Part shown: in pieces, positions 42,452 to 51,546 of the stretch
How positions within the stretch are numbered: position 1 is the first letter of the stretch
Layout: each line of letters begins with the position of its first letter
NCBI RefSeq assembly: GCF_025938155.1
Contig: NZ_JAPCZG010000008.1
Span: forward strand, 58,706-122,705
From: Novosphingobium sp. KCTC 2891
Lineage (GTDB): Bacteria > Pseudomonadota > Alphaproteobacteria > Sphingomonadales > Sphingomonadaceae
Length of the DNA stretch: 64,000 nt
Direction of reading: 5' to 3'
Position numbers and translations under genes: made by a program
Notes under the pieces: model-generated
Seen by the model: the letters and a program-made list of their open reading frames with translations, nothing else
Told to the model about the DNA's origin: nothing
Database searches by the model: none

Positions 42452-43285
42452 TCAGCGGTTGCCGTCGATGAAATCGCCCAGCGAGCCGAGCACGGAGCCT
42501 TCGCCGCGGTTCTGGCCACCGCCGGGGGCCGCCGCTGCGAGCATCCGCCCTGCGAGGCGGGCGAACGGCAGCGACTGGATCCAGACTTTGCCGGGACCGC
42601 GCAGGCGCGCGAAGAACAGGCCTTCGCCGCCGAACAGTACGCTTTTCACGCCGCCCGCGCCGATCAGGTCGAAATCGACCGAGGGAGTGAGCGCGGCGAG
42701 GCAGCCAGTGTCGATGTGCAGTTCCTCGCCGGGGGCGAGTTCGCGTTCGATCACCGTGCCGCCCATCTGCACGAAGACCCAGCCATCGCCTTCGAGCCGC
42801 TGCATGATGAAGCCTTCGCCGCCGAACAGGCCGGTCATGATCCGGCGCTGGAAGGCGATGCCGATGGAAACGCCCTTGGCCGCGGCGAGGAACGAATCCT
42901 TCTGGCAGATCAGCGTGCCGCCCAGATCGGACAGCTTGATCGGCAGGATCGCGCCGGGCGTGGGCGAGGCGAAGGCGACGCGCGCCTTGCCGGTGCCGTT
43001 GTGCGTGAACACGGTGGTGAACAGGCTTTCGCCGGTCAGCAGGCGCTTGCCCGCGCCCAGCAGCTTGCCCATGAAGCCATCATTGGCGCCGCCCGAGCCA
43101 TCGCCGAACACGGTGGACATGCCCACGCTGGCATCTTTCCAAACGAAGGCGCCCGCTTCGGCGACGGCGCTCTCGCCGGGATCAAGCTCGATTTCGACGA
43201 ACTGAAGCTCCTGCCCCTTGATCTCGAAGTCGATATCGTCGGCCACGCCGCCGCTGCGATGATGAGACCACGGACTTTGCGCCAT
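42452..43285 (-). CDS. AIM24 / TIGR00266 family protein
   Basis: A 277-residue protein with repeated beta-rich, glycine-rich segments: VEIELDPGESAVAEAGAFVWKD, SLFTTVFTHNGTG, GGTLICQKDSFLAAAKGV and HIDTGCLAALTPSVDFDL. These define the TIGR00266/AIM24 family, a tryptophan-RNA-binding-attenuator-like fold of unknown bacterial function. No signal peptide or membrane helix. It stands alone with a REP-like element downstream. Confidence 0.9.
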   Translation of the reverse strand: MAQSPWSHHRSGGVADDIDFEIKGQELQFVEIELDPGESAVAEAGAFVWKDASVGMSTVFGDGSGGANDGFMGKLLGAGKRLLTGESLFTTVFTHNGTGKARVAFASPTPGAILPIKLSDLGGTLICQKDSFLAAAKGVSIGIAFQRRIMTGLFGGEGFIMQRLEGDGWVFVQMGGTVIERELAPGEELHIDTGCLAALTPSVDFDLIGAGGVKSVLFGGEGLFFARLRGPGKVWIQSLPFARLAGRMLAAAAPGGGQNRGEGSVLGSLGDFIDGNR

Positions 43286-43358
43286 TCTGCCTGCTCCTCG
43301 TGCAATGGATCGGCAGGCAGCATAGCCGCGCGATTGCGAAGTTGCAGTGACGATCTGC

Positions 43359-45356
43359 TCAGGCGGCGCGGCGCCCGTCGATCAGTGCGAAGGCGGACGT
43401 TTCATCGAGCGGCAGGCCAAGGTGGAACCCCTGCCCGAACTGGCACCCCATTTCGACCAGCGCGGCGCCCTGTTCATGCGATTCGATCCCCTCGGCCACG
43501 ACCGAGAGGTTCAGGTTGCCAGCCAGATCCAGGATTGCGCGGATGATGTTGCGGCTCTTCGGCTCGTCCATCGAGGCGATGAACGAGCGGTCGATCTTGA
43601 GCGTGTCGAACGGCAGGTTCTGGAGATAGCTGAGCGAGGAATAGCCCGTTCCGAAATCGTCGAGGCTGGTGAGCACGCCCCATTCGCGGATTTCTTCCAG
43701 CACCTGCCGCGTGCGTTCCGAATCGATGATCGCCACGCCTTCGGTCACTTCGAGCCGCAGGCATTCGGGCGGCACGCCGGTTTCGATCAGCACGCGCTGC
43801 ACCTGCTGCGCGAAATTGGGCTGAAGGAACTGCTGCGGCGCGATGTTGATGCTGATGAACGGTGGATCGTGGCGGGGCAGGCGGGCGTGCAGCCGGGCCA
43901 GGGCGGAACAGGCCTGGCGCAGCACCCAGTCGCCGATGAACACGATCAGCCCGCTCTGTTCTGCCGCCTCGATGAAGGCGCCAGGATCGAGCAGGCCGCG
44001 GGTGGGGTGGTTCCAGCGGATCAGCGCTTCGTAACCGCGCAGCACCCGTTCCCCGCCCAGCGAGAAGATCGGTTGGTAGAACAGCACAAACTGCCGGTCG
44101 CGGATCGCCTCGCGCATTTCGCGTTCCAGTGCCATGCGGTTGCGCGCCTCGCTGCCCAGCGCATCGGTGAACGTGACGGTGCGTCCCGATCCTTCGGCCT
44201 TGGCCTCGTACATCGCGAGATCGGCGTCGCGGCGGATCTGCTCGACATCGGTATAGACCAGCCCCGAATGGGCGATGCCGATCGAGGCGCCCGCGCTGAA
44301 CTGGTCCTTGTCGACCACGGTCGGCGCGCGCAGGGCTTCGTGGAGCATCGCGGCCAGGAGGGCCGGGGCCTCCGCATCGAGCAGGCTGTCGAGCAGGACG
44401 ACGAACTCGTCGCCGCCAACGCGCGCGAGCGTAGCGTGGCCGCAGCCGGGGTTGGCCGCGAGGAATGCGCCGATCGCGGTTTCGAAACGGCCGGTCACGT
44501 CGATCAGCAACGCGTCGCCGGCATGGTGGCCGTACTTGTCGTTGATCGCCTTGAAGCCATCGAGATCGATGACCATGATCGCCAGGCCCTGACGGCCGGC
44601 GGGCAGACGCTCGAACGCGATCCGGCAACGCTCGTCGAGCAGGACACGGTTGGGCAGACCGGTCATCGCATCGTGCAGGGCATCGTGCAGCAGCGCGTCG
44701 CGGGCGCGCTCGCGTTCGATCACGCGGGCGACCTGGGTGCCTGCCTGGGCTACAGTCAGCAGGATATTGTCCTTGTCCACCATGGACTTGCTGGAGAAGA
44801 ATTCGATCACGGCGACGATTTCGTCGCCCAGCATGATGGGAAAGGCACAGGCCGAAACCAGCTTGGCGCCGACAGCTTCCTCGCGGCGGCAGAACCAGCT
44901 TTCGTTCGCGATGTCGTCGATCCAGTGCGGATGCAGGTCGCGCAGGACACGGCCGGACAGCCCTTCGCCGAGCGCCAGGGTCAGGCTGCGCGAGGCTTCA
45001 ATGAAGGTGAACAGGCGCTGCGGATCGGAGGCGTACCAGGTGTCGCACGCATTGGCGAAGCGACCGCGCTCGTCGATGCGGATCGCGTTGCCGAAGTCCC
45101 AGCCCATGTGCGTGCAGATTTCTTCCAGCGCTGTGTGAAGGACGGCGCTGAAATCATCGGAATGGTTGGCATAATCGGTAATGCGCTGAAGCAAGGCCAG
45201 GCGAACCTGGCTTTCGTAGAGTTCGCGCAGGCCGCGTTCGGCGATGGCTTCCGCGTCGCGCCGGGCGCGGCGTTCCTGTTCCAGCAGGCGGCGCAGGCGC
45301 GCCACCAATTGCCTGTCATCCGTCTCGGCGGGAACGGGAATGGGCGTATGCTTCAT
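43359..45356 (-). CDS. GAF-GGDEF-EAL cyclic-di-GMP enzyme
   Basis: A 665-residue protein from ATG 45356: coiled coil (about 15-50), GAF-like sensor (about 55-212), GGDEF domain with intact GGDEF at 314-318, and EAL domain with YEALIRW (EAL 443-445), EVTEG and DDFGTGYSSL, the loop-6 catalytic signature. No RxxD inhibitory site is seen five residues before GGDEF. Both synthesis and hydrolysis of c-di-GMP are possible; in many such proteins the EAL activity dominates. It overlaps the H-NOX gene by 4 nt, so the haem sensor probably controls it. Confidence 0.92.
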   Translation of the reverse strand: MKHTPIPVPAETDDRQLVARLRRLLEQERRARRDAEAIAERGLRELYESQVRLALLQRITDYANHSDDFSAVLHTALEEICTHMGWDFGNAIRIDERGRFANACDTWYASDPQRLFTFIEASRSLTLALGEGLSGRVLRDLHPHWIDDIANESWFCRREEAVGAKLVSACAFPIMLGDEIVAVIEFFSSKSMVDKDNILLTVAQAGTQVARVIERERARDALLHDALHDAMTGLPNRVLLDERCRIAFERLPAGRQGLAIMVIDLDGFKAINDKYGHHAGDALLIDVTGRFETAIGAFLAANPGCGHATLARVGGDEFVVLLDSLLDAEAPALLAAMLHEALRAPTVVDKDQFSAGASIGIAHSGLVYTDVEQIRRDADLAMYEAKAEGSGRTVTFTDALGSEARNRMALEREMREAIRDRQFVLFYQPIFSLGGERVLRGYEALIRWNHPTRGLLDPGAFIEAAEQSGLIVFIGDWVLRQACSALARLHARLPRHDPPFISINIAPQQFLQPNFAQQVQRVLIETGVPPECLRLEVTEGVAIIDSERTRQVLEEIREWGVLTSLDDFGTGYSSLSYLQNLPFDTLKIDRSFIASMDEPKSRNIIRAILDLAGNLNLSVVAEGIESHEQGAALVEMGCQFGQGFHLGLPLDETSAFALIDGRRAA

Positions 45357-45892
45357 GCCGCCCAGTCCAGCGCGAGCCGGCAGACCGGCTCGCCATGGTG
45401 GACGCACGAGATGTGCTCGACTGCCACGGTTTCCGCAAAATGGTCGCCGCTGCCTTCCACGAAACCCTGCGCCAGATGGCAGAGCTGCCGCTGCGATCGG
45501 TAGGCCATCGCCAGCCGGCCGTCGTCCAGTTCGTGGAAATGGAAGTGCGGGCACGCTGCGCCGGCGTAGAGCTTGCGGACTTCGGGGTGGATGATGTCGT
45601 TGACGCTGGTGACGAAGGAGCGGGCCGACCGATGCTGTTCGAACAGTCGCGGGTAGCGTTCGGCCAGCAGCGGGATCGCCTTGCGGCCGAACCAGCGCAG
45701 CACTTGCGGCACGGGCTGGTCGAGCGTTGCCGCGGCCCTGTCCACGATCGCAAGCAGTTCGGCGTCGGGATACGATCCGAGCGAGGAGTAGATGCCGTCA
45801 AGGCCGGCCGCATCGAGAAGATCGGCCCACGAATCAGGGCCATGTTCTGCGACGACAGCATCCTCGAGCACGTTGAAGATGACGCCTTTCAT
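45353..45892 (-). CDS. H-NOX haem nitric-oxide sensor
   Basis: A 179-residue protein starting MKGVIFNVLE, the usual H-NOX opening. The proximal haem ligand is H102 in NDIIHPEVRKLY, and the porphyrin-binding YxSxR motif is exact at Y131, S133, R135. The position equivalent to the oxygen-stabilising tyrosine at residue 140 of oxygen-binding H-NOX proteins is leucine by this numbering, favouring NO sensing. It overlaps the GGDEF-EAL gene (ATGA), a known H-NOX arrangement in biofilm control. AAGGA precedes the ATG. Confidence 0.94.
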   Translation of the reverse strand: MKGVIFNVLEDAVVAEHGPDSWADLLDAAGLDGIYSSLGSYPDAELLAIVDRAAATLDQPVPQVLRWFGRKAIPLLAERYPRLFEQHRSARSFVTSVNDIIHPEVRKLYAGAACPHFHFHELDDGRLAMAYRSQRQLCHLAQGFVEGSGDHFAETVAVEHISCVHHGEPVCRLALDWAA

Positions 45893-46025
45893 GGGATCCT
45901 TCGCGCCGAAATCGTTTGCGACGGTATCTCATGCAAAGCTGCCGAAGGCGTGAAGCCGGCCCCACGAACAAGCCCCTACCGGGGCGCTAACCATGTTTTC
46001 GGCCCAAGGACCGGAATCCGCAGGC

Positions 46026-46748
46026 TCAGGAGGCCGCTGGGCCTGCGCCGTCGAGCAGGCCGCGGAAGAAGAAGCGGACATAGCGCCGCGCCCAGGCTTC
46101 GTTGTCCGCGGTAGCGGAATTGCCCTGCGAGGCGGCGAGGCGCGCGTGGCCGAGCAGGCCTTCAAGCCAGAACCGCGCGGCAAGCTCGACGTCGGCGATG
46201 GCCGTCTGGCCGCTGGCATTGGAAGCGCGAAACTCGTCGGCGATGGAGTGCAGCGCGTTGTCGTAAACCGCGCCGCGGCCGCAGCCCTGTCGACCGGCTT
46301 CCTGGTCGACCCAGTCGATCAGCCGTTCCATCAGCATCCCATCGGGCGAGAACAGCATGTCGAGCACGCGCGTGGCGCGGGCGGTGAACGCTTCGACGGG
46401 GGGCTGGTCGATGCCGTGAGCGAGGATGGAGGCGCGCTGCCGGCCGATCCGCCAGTCCAGCAACGCCTGCATGAGTTCGGCCTTGCCGGCGAAGCGTGAA
46501 TAGATCGTGGCCTTGCCGATGTGGGCATGGCGGGCAACGCGGTCGAAGGTGAAGTGCTCGAAGCCGAAGCTCAGGAGAACCTGCCAGCTGGCTTCGAGGA
46601 TCTTTTCGGAGAGGCGGCCCGCATCGGCCACCGACGGGCGGCCGCGCCGCGGGATGGCGTGACCCGAGTCGGCGCTTTCCGGTTCGCAGGCGAGGCTGCT
46701 GTCAGTGGCGGACGGTGGTGCTTTGCTGGAGGGCGACATGGACGTCAT
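46026..46748 (-). CDS. TetR-family transcriptional regulator
   Basis: A 240-residue protein. A polar N-terminal tail of about 40 residues ending in RRGRPS precedes the TetR helix-turn-helix (about 42-90, with FDRVARHAHIGKATIYSRFAGKAELMQALL). The C-terminal domain (TetR_C type) includes RLIDWVDQEAG and ARFWLEGLLGHARL. It lies just downstream of, and on the same strand as, the efflux operon and is the likely regulator of that operon. ATG 46739 is an alternative start. Confidence 0.87.
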   Translation of the reverse strand: MTSMSPSSKAPPSATDSSLACEPESADSGHAIPRRGRPSVADAGRLSEKILEASWQVLLSFGFEHFTFDRVARHAHIGKATIYSRFAGKAELMQALLDWRIGRQRASILAHGIDQPPVEAFTARATRVLDMLFSPDGMLMERLIDWVDQEAGRQGCGRGAVYDNALHSIADEFRASNASGQTAIADVELAARFWLEGLLGHARLAASQGNSATADNEAWARRYVRFFFRGLLDGAGPAAS

Positions 46749-47023
46749 ACTGCCGCATATCGATGTGGCAGGGCGAGTCCTTCGCCGCCGGGTCGTTGTC
46801 GCAAACGATCCTGTAAACCGGGCAAGTCATCACCAGCCCTTCCGTGTAGGCCAGCCAAAAGCGGCGGCCGACTGCCGAAATCCAATCCATCCGTCCCAAT
46901 CCTTCGCCTTCGTGGCGTTGTTATTGGAAACGAAGTTGCCTTAGATTTTATCCCCTGAAAAGAGGGAATAACGGAACGGTTCCGGCTCATTGTCGCCCTC
47001 CCTTGGCGTGACGGGAAATTCCC

Positions 47024-48466
47024 TTACGGCGCGGGCGCCCAGCCCAGTCCGAGCGACTTTTCGACCGCGATGAAGCCTGTGGTGAGGTCCGCTCGCGCTG
47101 AAACCGCCGCAAGCTGCGCCTGGAGCGCCTGCCGCTCGGCGGTCAGGGCATCGCTGCGGCCGATGGTGCCAGCCTGCGCCCGCTGCTGCTGGAGCGAGGC
47201 CGAGCGGGCGGCCTGGCCTTGGCCTTCCAGTGCCTTGGCGAAGGTGATGCGCTGGCCGCCGAAGCGGGTGAGCGAGGTTTCGGCGTCCTGCAGCGCGCCA
47301 AGCACGCGGGCGCGGTAGGTCGCTTCGGCTTCGGCATAGGCGCCCTTGGCGTTGCGGATCTGCGCTTCGGTGCGGCCGCCGTCGAACAGGCTCCACTTCA
47401 ACTGCGGCACGGCCAGGCCGATGATCTTCGAGGGATCGAAGATGTCGCCGATATTCTGCCCGCCAAGGCCGAGCAGACCAAGGAAGGAGATCTTGGGAAA
47501 GCGGTTGGCGATCTGCACGCCGACATCGGCGTTCGCGGCGGCCAGCTGGCGTTCGGCGATGCGCACGTCCGGGCGGCTGCGCAGCAGGAGCGCGGGGTCG
47601 CCCACGGCAACGCTTTCCGGCGGCAGCGGAACCGGGCCGGGGCTGGCGATCAGCGAATCGAGCGTGCCGGGTTCGCGGCCCGTCAGGACGGCGAGCTGGT
47701 CCGCCAGCACGGTGACGTCGGCGCGGGCCTTGGCGCGGTCGCCTTCCGTCTGGGCGCGCTGGCCGCGTGCCTCGTTGAGCGGCTGTTCGGGCGCGGTGCC
47801 ACCGCTGAGGCGCGCCTGCGCCAGCTGCACCAGCTGGTCGTCGATCGCGGCCTGCCGGTCGAGCACGGAGAGCACCGCTTGCCGTGCCCGCAGCGCGACA
47901 TAGGCGCGCGCGATTTCGGCCGAGAGCGTGACCTGCGCATCGGCCAGCCCGGCTTCGGCGGCGTCTGCCCGGGCGGAGGCGGCCTCGATCTTGCGGCGGG
48001 TGCCGCCGAACAGGTCGATCTCCCACGAAGAGTCGAAGCCGACATTGTAGACGTTCACGGAGTCGCGCCCGCCCGACTGGCCGTTCGAGCTGAACAGGCC
48101 GCCCGGTACGTTGAAGTAGGGCGCTGCCGCCGAGACATTCACGCTGGGCAGGATCGCGGTGCGATTGGCGGCCAGCCCGGCGCGCGCCTGCGCGATGCGG
48201 GCGTTGGCGATGGCCACGTTCGGCGATCCGGCCAGCGCATCGGCGATCAGGCCGTCCAGCACAGGATCGCCCAGAGCCTGCCACCAGCTGGCGGCGGGTG
48301 CTTCGGCGCGCGCGGCGGCGTCTGCCCGCAGGAATGCCCCGCGAGAAGCCGCATTGGACGCCACGTCCGGGGCGCCCGTGTAGTTCGGCCCGACTGTAGT
48401 GCAGGCGGACAGGAGCAGCCCCGCAACGAGCGCGGGAGCGAGGGTGAGGGCAGTCTTGCGTCGCAT
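47024..48466 (-). CDS. Outer-membrane efflux lipoprotein (NodT/OprM family)
   Basis: A 480-residue protein from ATG 48466 with lipobox LLSAC (C22 near residue 22), then two OEP repeats with coiled-coil/hairpin patterns: SWWQALGDPVLDGLI, VGFDSSWEIDLFGGTRRKIEAASA and VPQLKWSLFDGGRTEAQI. It forms the outer-membrane channel of a tripartite pump. Its start overlaps the EmrB stop by one base (TGATG), giving the order emrA-emrB-outer membrane factor. A frame through this gene continues far upstream against emrB and is a shadow. Confidence 0.92.
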   Translation of the reverse strand: MRRKTALTLAPALVAGLLLSACTTVGPNYTGAPDVASNAASRGAFLRADAAARAEAPAASWWQALGDPVLDGLIADALAGSPNVAIANARIAQARAGLAANRTAILPSVNVSAAAPYFNVPGGLFSSNGQSGGRDSVNVYNVGFDSSWEIDLFGGTRRKIEAASARADAAEAGLADAQVTLSAEIARAYVALRARQAVLSVLDRQAAIDDQLVQLAQARLSGGTAPEQPLNEARGQRAQTEGDRAKARADVTVLADQLAVLTGREPGTLDSLIASPGPVPLPPESVAVGDPALLLRSRPDVRIAERQLAAANADVGVQIANRFPKISFLGLLGLGGQNIGDIFDPSKIIGLAVPQLKWSLFDGGRTEAQIRNAKGAYAEAEATYRARVLGALQDAETSLTRFGGQRITFAKALEGQGQAARSASLQQQRAQAGTIGRSDALTAERQALQAQLAAVSARADLTTGFIAVEKSLGLGWAPAP

Positions 48467-50082
48467 CAGTGCATCGCCATCTGGAAGCGGCCCTTGGGAA
48501 GGGGCCGGAGGAAAAGGATAAGCGGAACCACCGCGAGAATGCCGACCATCAGCGCGATGAATTCGTCGCTGAAGGCCATGACCAGCGCTTGGCGCAGGAC
48601 CATGCCGTCGATCGACTGGACTGCCGCCGCCATGCCTTCGGGGCCGCCGCCAAAGCTGACGGCCTGGGCATTGACCCAGTCCTGCACCGCGGGATCGTTG
48701 GCGCCGAGCGAGGAATTGAGCGTCCAGTGATGATAGTCGAGCCGGCGTTCCTGCAAGGTGGCGAGCAGGGCGAGGCCAATCGACCCGCCAAGGTTTCGCG
48801 CGGCGTTGAACAGGCCGGAGGCATCGCCTGCGTCGTCGGAGGACACGCTGCTGATCGCCGCCTGGTTGAGGAACAGCATCGAAAGCGCCTGGCCCAGTCC
48901 GCGCAGAAGTTGCGACACGACGAAGTCCGAACCGTCGGAATTGACCGTCAGCGTGGTGTCGAGCCAACACGACATGGCCATGACCAGCATCCCTGTGGCC
49001 ACCACCGCGCGCATATCGAAGCGGGTGATGAGCAGCGGGAACAGCGGCATCATCATCGCCGCCGGAATGCCTGACAGGAACACGATCTGGCCCGACTGGA
49101 ACGCGTTGTAGCCGGCGATGGCGGCCAGGAACTGCGGGATCACGTAGGAGGTGCCGTAGAGCACCGCCCCGATCAGCAGGCCCAGCACGAACACCGAGGC
49201 GAAGGCGCGGTTGCGCAGCAGCGCGAGCTTCACCACCGGGCGCCGCGCGGTCAACTGGCCCACGCCGATCAGCACGAAGCCCAGCGCGGTGACGATGCTC
49301 AGCTGCCAGATCAGCGCCGACTGGAACCACTGTTCGCGGTTGCCTTCTTCCAGCACCACGGTGAGACCACCAAGCCCCAGCGCCATGCCGAGGATGCCCA
49401 GCCAATCGGCGTCGAACAGTTCCTGCAGCCGCATCCGCGTGCTGGGCAGGCCCACCAGCAGGAACACCATCAGGATCAGGCAGACCGGGATGTTGATGAA
49501 GAAGGCATAGTGCCACGACAGGTTCTCGGTCAGCCAGCCGCCCGCGAGCGGGCCGAGCACAGGGCCGAGGATCAGCGTGGAGCCGAACATGGCGGTGCCG
49601 ATCGGCTGCTGGTGCCGGGGCAGGCGCGTGGCGATGATCGTCATGCCGGTGGGGATCATCGCGCCGCCGGTGAAGCCCTGGCCGATGCGGCCGACGATCA
49701 TCATCGTCAGGGACGTGGAAAGGCCGCACATCACCGAGAACGCGGTGAACAGCGTGGCCGCGATCAGCAGGAAACGGCGCAGGCCGAACACGCGCTCCAG
49801 CCAGCCGGTGAGCGGAATGATGACGATTTCGGCAACGAGATAGGACGTGGCGATCCAAGTGCCTTCAGTGGCGGAGGCGCCGATCTCGCCCTGGATGGTG
49901 GGCAGCGAGGAATTGACGATCGAGATGTCGAGCGTGGCCATCAGCGCGCCGATGGCGCCGGCGAACACGGCCAGCCACGCGGACAGGTCCGCTTTCTGCG
50001 GCTGCCCGTAGCTGGCCGGCAGCGCCGGTTCGGCATCGCCGGGAAGGGGTGCGGCATCGCCGGGAAGGGCGGCGGCGCTCAT
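48466..50082 (-). CDS. emrB: DHA2-family multidrug efflux MFS transporter (EmrB-like)
   Basis: A 538-residue transporter with 14 predicted helices. Signatures: GALMATLDISIVNSSLPTIQGEIGAS (TM1), WIATSYLVAEIVIIPLTGWL and the motif C region RIGQGFTGGAMIPTGM. It exports hydrophobic compounds by proton antiport. It overlaps emrA by 4 nt and the outer-membrane factor by one, so the three parts of the pump are made together. Confidence 0.92.
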   Translation of the reverse strand: MSAAALPGDAAPLPGDAEPALPASYGQPQKADLSAWLAVFAGAIGALMATLDISIVNSSLPTIQGEIGASATEGTWIATSYLVAEIVIIPLTGWLERVFGLRRFLLIAATLFTAFSVMCGLSTSLTMMIVGRIGQGFTGGAMIPTGMTIIATRLPRHQQPIGTAMFGSTLILGPVLGPLAGGWLTENLSWHYAFFINIPVCLILMVFLLVGLPSTRMRLQELFDADWLGILGMALGLGGLTVVLEEGNREQWFQSALIWQLSIVTALGFVLIGVGQLTARRPVVKLALLRNRAFASVFVLGLLIGAVLYGTSYVIPQFLAAIAGYNAFQSGQIVFLSGIPAAMMMPLFPLLITRFDMRAVVATGMLVMAMSCWLDTTLTVNSDGSDFVVSQLLRGLGQALSMLFLNQAAISSVSSDDAGDASGLFNAARNLGGSIGLALLATLQERRLDYHHWTLNSSLGANDPAVQDWVNAQAVSFGGGPEGMAAAVQSIDGMVLRQALVMAFSDEFIALMVGILAVVPLILFLRPLPKGRFQMAMH

Positions 50083-51242
50083 TGGTGTGCGGGTGCCTTG
50101 TCCTGCTCGGCGCGGATCGCGTCGATGGCCTTGCTGGCCGACTTGGTATCGACCTCGACCTTGAGCGACAGGCCGGGGACGAGGACCTTGCGCGATTCAG
50201 GGCCGGCGTTGAGCCGGATGCGGACCGGCACGCGCTGCACGATCTTGGTGAAGTTGCCGGTCGCGTTCTGCGGCGGGATCAGCGAGAAGTTCGCGCCGGT
50301 GCCCGGCGTGATGCTTTCCACGACGCCGTGGAATTCGACATCCGGCAGCGCATCGACCGAGATGGTCACCGGCTGGCCGGGACGCATCAGGCCGATCTGC
50401 GTTTCCTTGAAGTTCGCCTCGACATAGATCGCGTCGGTGGGAACGATGGTCAGCAGGCGCTGGCCGGGCTGGACGAACTGGCCGAGCCGGACGCTGGAGG
50501 AAGCGACCTTGCCCGCGACCGGCGCGACGATGCGCGTGACCGAAAGATCGTTGCGCGCGGCCTGCTGCTGGGTGCGGGCGGATTCGATCTGGGCGGCGGA
50601 TTGGCCCGCCTGCGCACGGATCGAAGTGACCTTGCTGCGCGCGGCGGCGACTGCCGATTGCTGGGCGCGGACCTGTGCGGCGGCCTTGTCGCGGTTCGAC
50701 ACCATCTGGTCGAGCGTCTGCTTGGGTTCAGCACCGGTGGCGACGAGCGGACGATAGCGGGCGACTTCGCCATTGAGATAGGCGAGGTCACGCTGCGCGG
50801 CCGACAGCGCGGCTTCGGCCTGTCCGACTCCGGCCTGCGCCTCGCCGATGCTGGCAAGCGTGGCGGTTTCGGTGGCGCGCGCGACATTGACCTGCGCTTC
50901 GGCCTGGGCGAGGCGGGTCTGATAGTCCGTGGGATCGACCTGGAGCAGCAGCGCGCCCGCCGCGACCGCCTGGTTGTCCTTGACGTTCACCGCGCGCACG
51001 TAACCGGACAGCTTGGAACTGATCGACACGCCGTCGGCGCGGACGTACGCATCTTCCGTCTCCTGGAGGAAGCGGCCGTGATTGCGATAATCGATGTAGC
51101 TGTACGCGCCATAGACCGCGCCCACCGCCAGCACGCCGAGGGCGATGCGACCGATCATGCGGCGCTTGCCGTTGGGTGGCCCGCCGTCCTGGATCTCGGT
51201 GTCGGCCACGGTCTGGGGCTGCGGGGCGGTTGGCTCGCTCAT
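50079..51242 (-). CDS. emrA: HlyD-family periplasmic adaptor (EmrA-like)
   Basis: A 387-residue membrane-fusion protein from ATG 51242 (AGGATTCCCG upstream). Cytosolic N-terminus, one membrane helix (about 29-48, IGRIALGVLAVGAVYGAYSYI), biotinyl-lipoyl and beta-barrel domains (VSISSKLSGYVRAVNVKDNQAV), a long coiled coil, and a C-terminal lipoyl part (VTRIVAPVAGKVASSSVRLGQFVQPGQ). It connects EmrB to the outer-membrane factor. It is the first gene of the efflux operon and has a palindrome 17 bp upstream. Confidence 0.93.
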   Translation of the reverse strand: MSEPTAPQPQTVADTEIQDGGPPNGKRRMIGRIALGVLAVGAVYGAYSYIDYRNHGRFLQETEDAYVRADGVSISSKLSGYVRAVNVKDNQAVAAGALLLQVDPTDYQTRLAQAEAQVNVARATETATLASIGEAQAGVGQAEAALSAAQRDLAYLNGEVARYRPLVATGAEPKQTLDQMVSNRDKAAAQVRAQQSAVAAARSKVTSIRAQAGQSAAQIESARTQQQAARNDLSVTRIVAPVAGKVASSSVRLGQFVQPGQRLLTIVPTDAIYVEANFKETQIGLMRPGQPVTISVDALPDVEFHGVVESITPGTGANFSLIPPQNATGNFTKIVQRVPVRIRLNAGPESRKVLVPGLSLKVEVDTKSASKAIDAIRAEQDKAPAHQ

Positions 51243-51546
51243 CGGGAATCCTGTAAATGAAACGAAATCGTTTCGTTCTGGACGGCGCAATTGGTCTCAT
51301 TGCAAACCGGTTTCAAGTGCAATCTGGGAAACTGTCTTGTGGTTTTTGCAACTGCGAACGCCAGCGCCGTTGCGCGGAGTAACATTCGACATAACGGCCG
51401 GTTCCGGGACACTGCATCGATCGGTGTCCATTGATCGAGGTTTTCAATCAATCTGGCCGGAATAGATCATTGGAAATTGCAACATCGGGGGGCTAGCTCG
51501 AACCTCGTATCCCGCTTCACTCACCTACGACCACAAAGGAAATCGT
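51243..51546. promoter_or_regulatory. Divergent promoter region between emrA and ahpC
   Basis: A 304-bp gap with no credible gene. It is more AT-rich than its surroundings. It contains the palindrome at 51259-51274 on the emrA side; AAAGGAAATCGT at 51535-51546 is the ahpC ribosome-binding region. I could not identify a convincing OxyR site by eye. Confidence 0.6.
51259..51274. promoter_or_regulatory. Palindrome GAAACGA-AA-TCGTTTC upstream of emrA
   Basis: GAAACGA (51259-51265) and TCGTTTC (51268-51274) are perfect 7-bp arms with a 2-bp spacer, 17 bp before the emrA ATG. A probable TetR-type operator for the efflux operon; the regulator at 46026-46748 is the natural candidate. Confidence 0.6.

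Noticed and set aside
43347..45503. A 718-codon plus-strand frame opposite the GGDEF-EAL gene
   Set aside because: The minus strand carries intact GGDEF and EAL signatures and a 4-nt coupled neighbour; the plus frame has no domain.
46749..47023. Possible small genes between the TetR gene and the efflux lipoprotein gene
   Set aside because: Short frames on both strands lack ribosome-binding sites or motifs. The palindrome CGGAAC-G-GTTCCG (46972-46984) is present, but it lies downstream of the efflux gene and its role is unclear.
48467..49858. Upstream extension of the outer-membrane-factor frame through emrB
   Set aside because: This part is an alternative-frame reading of emrB; the lipoprotein signal at 48466 marks the true start.
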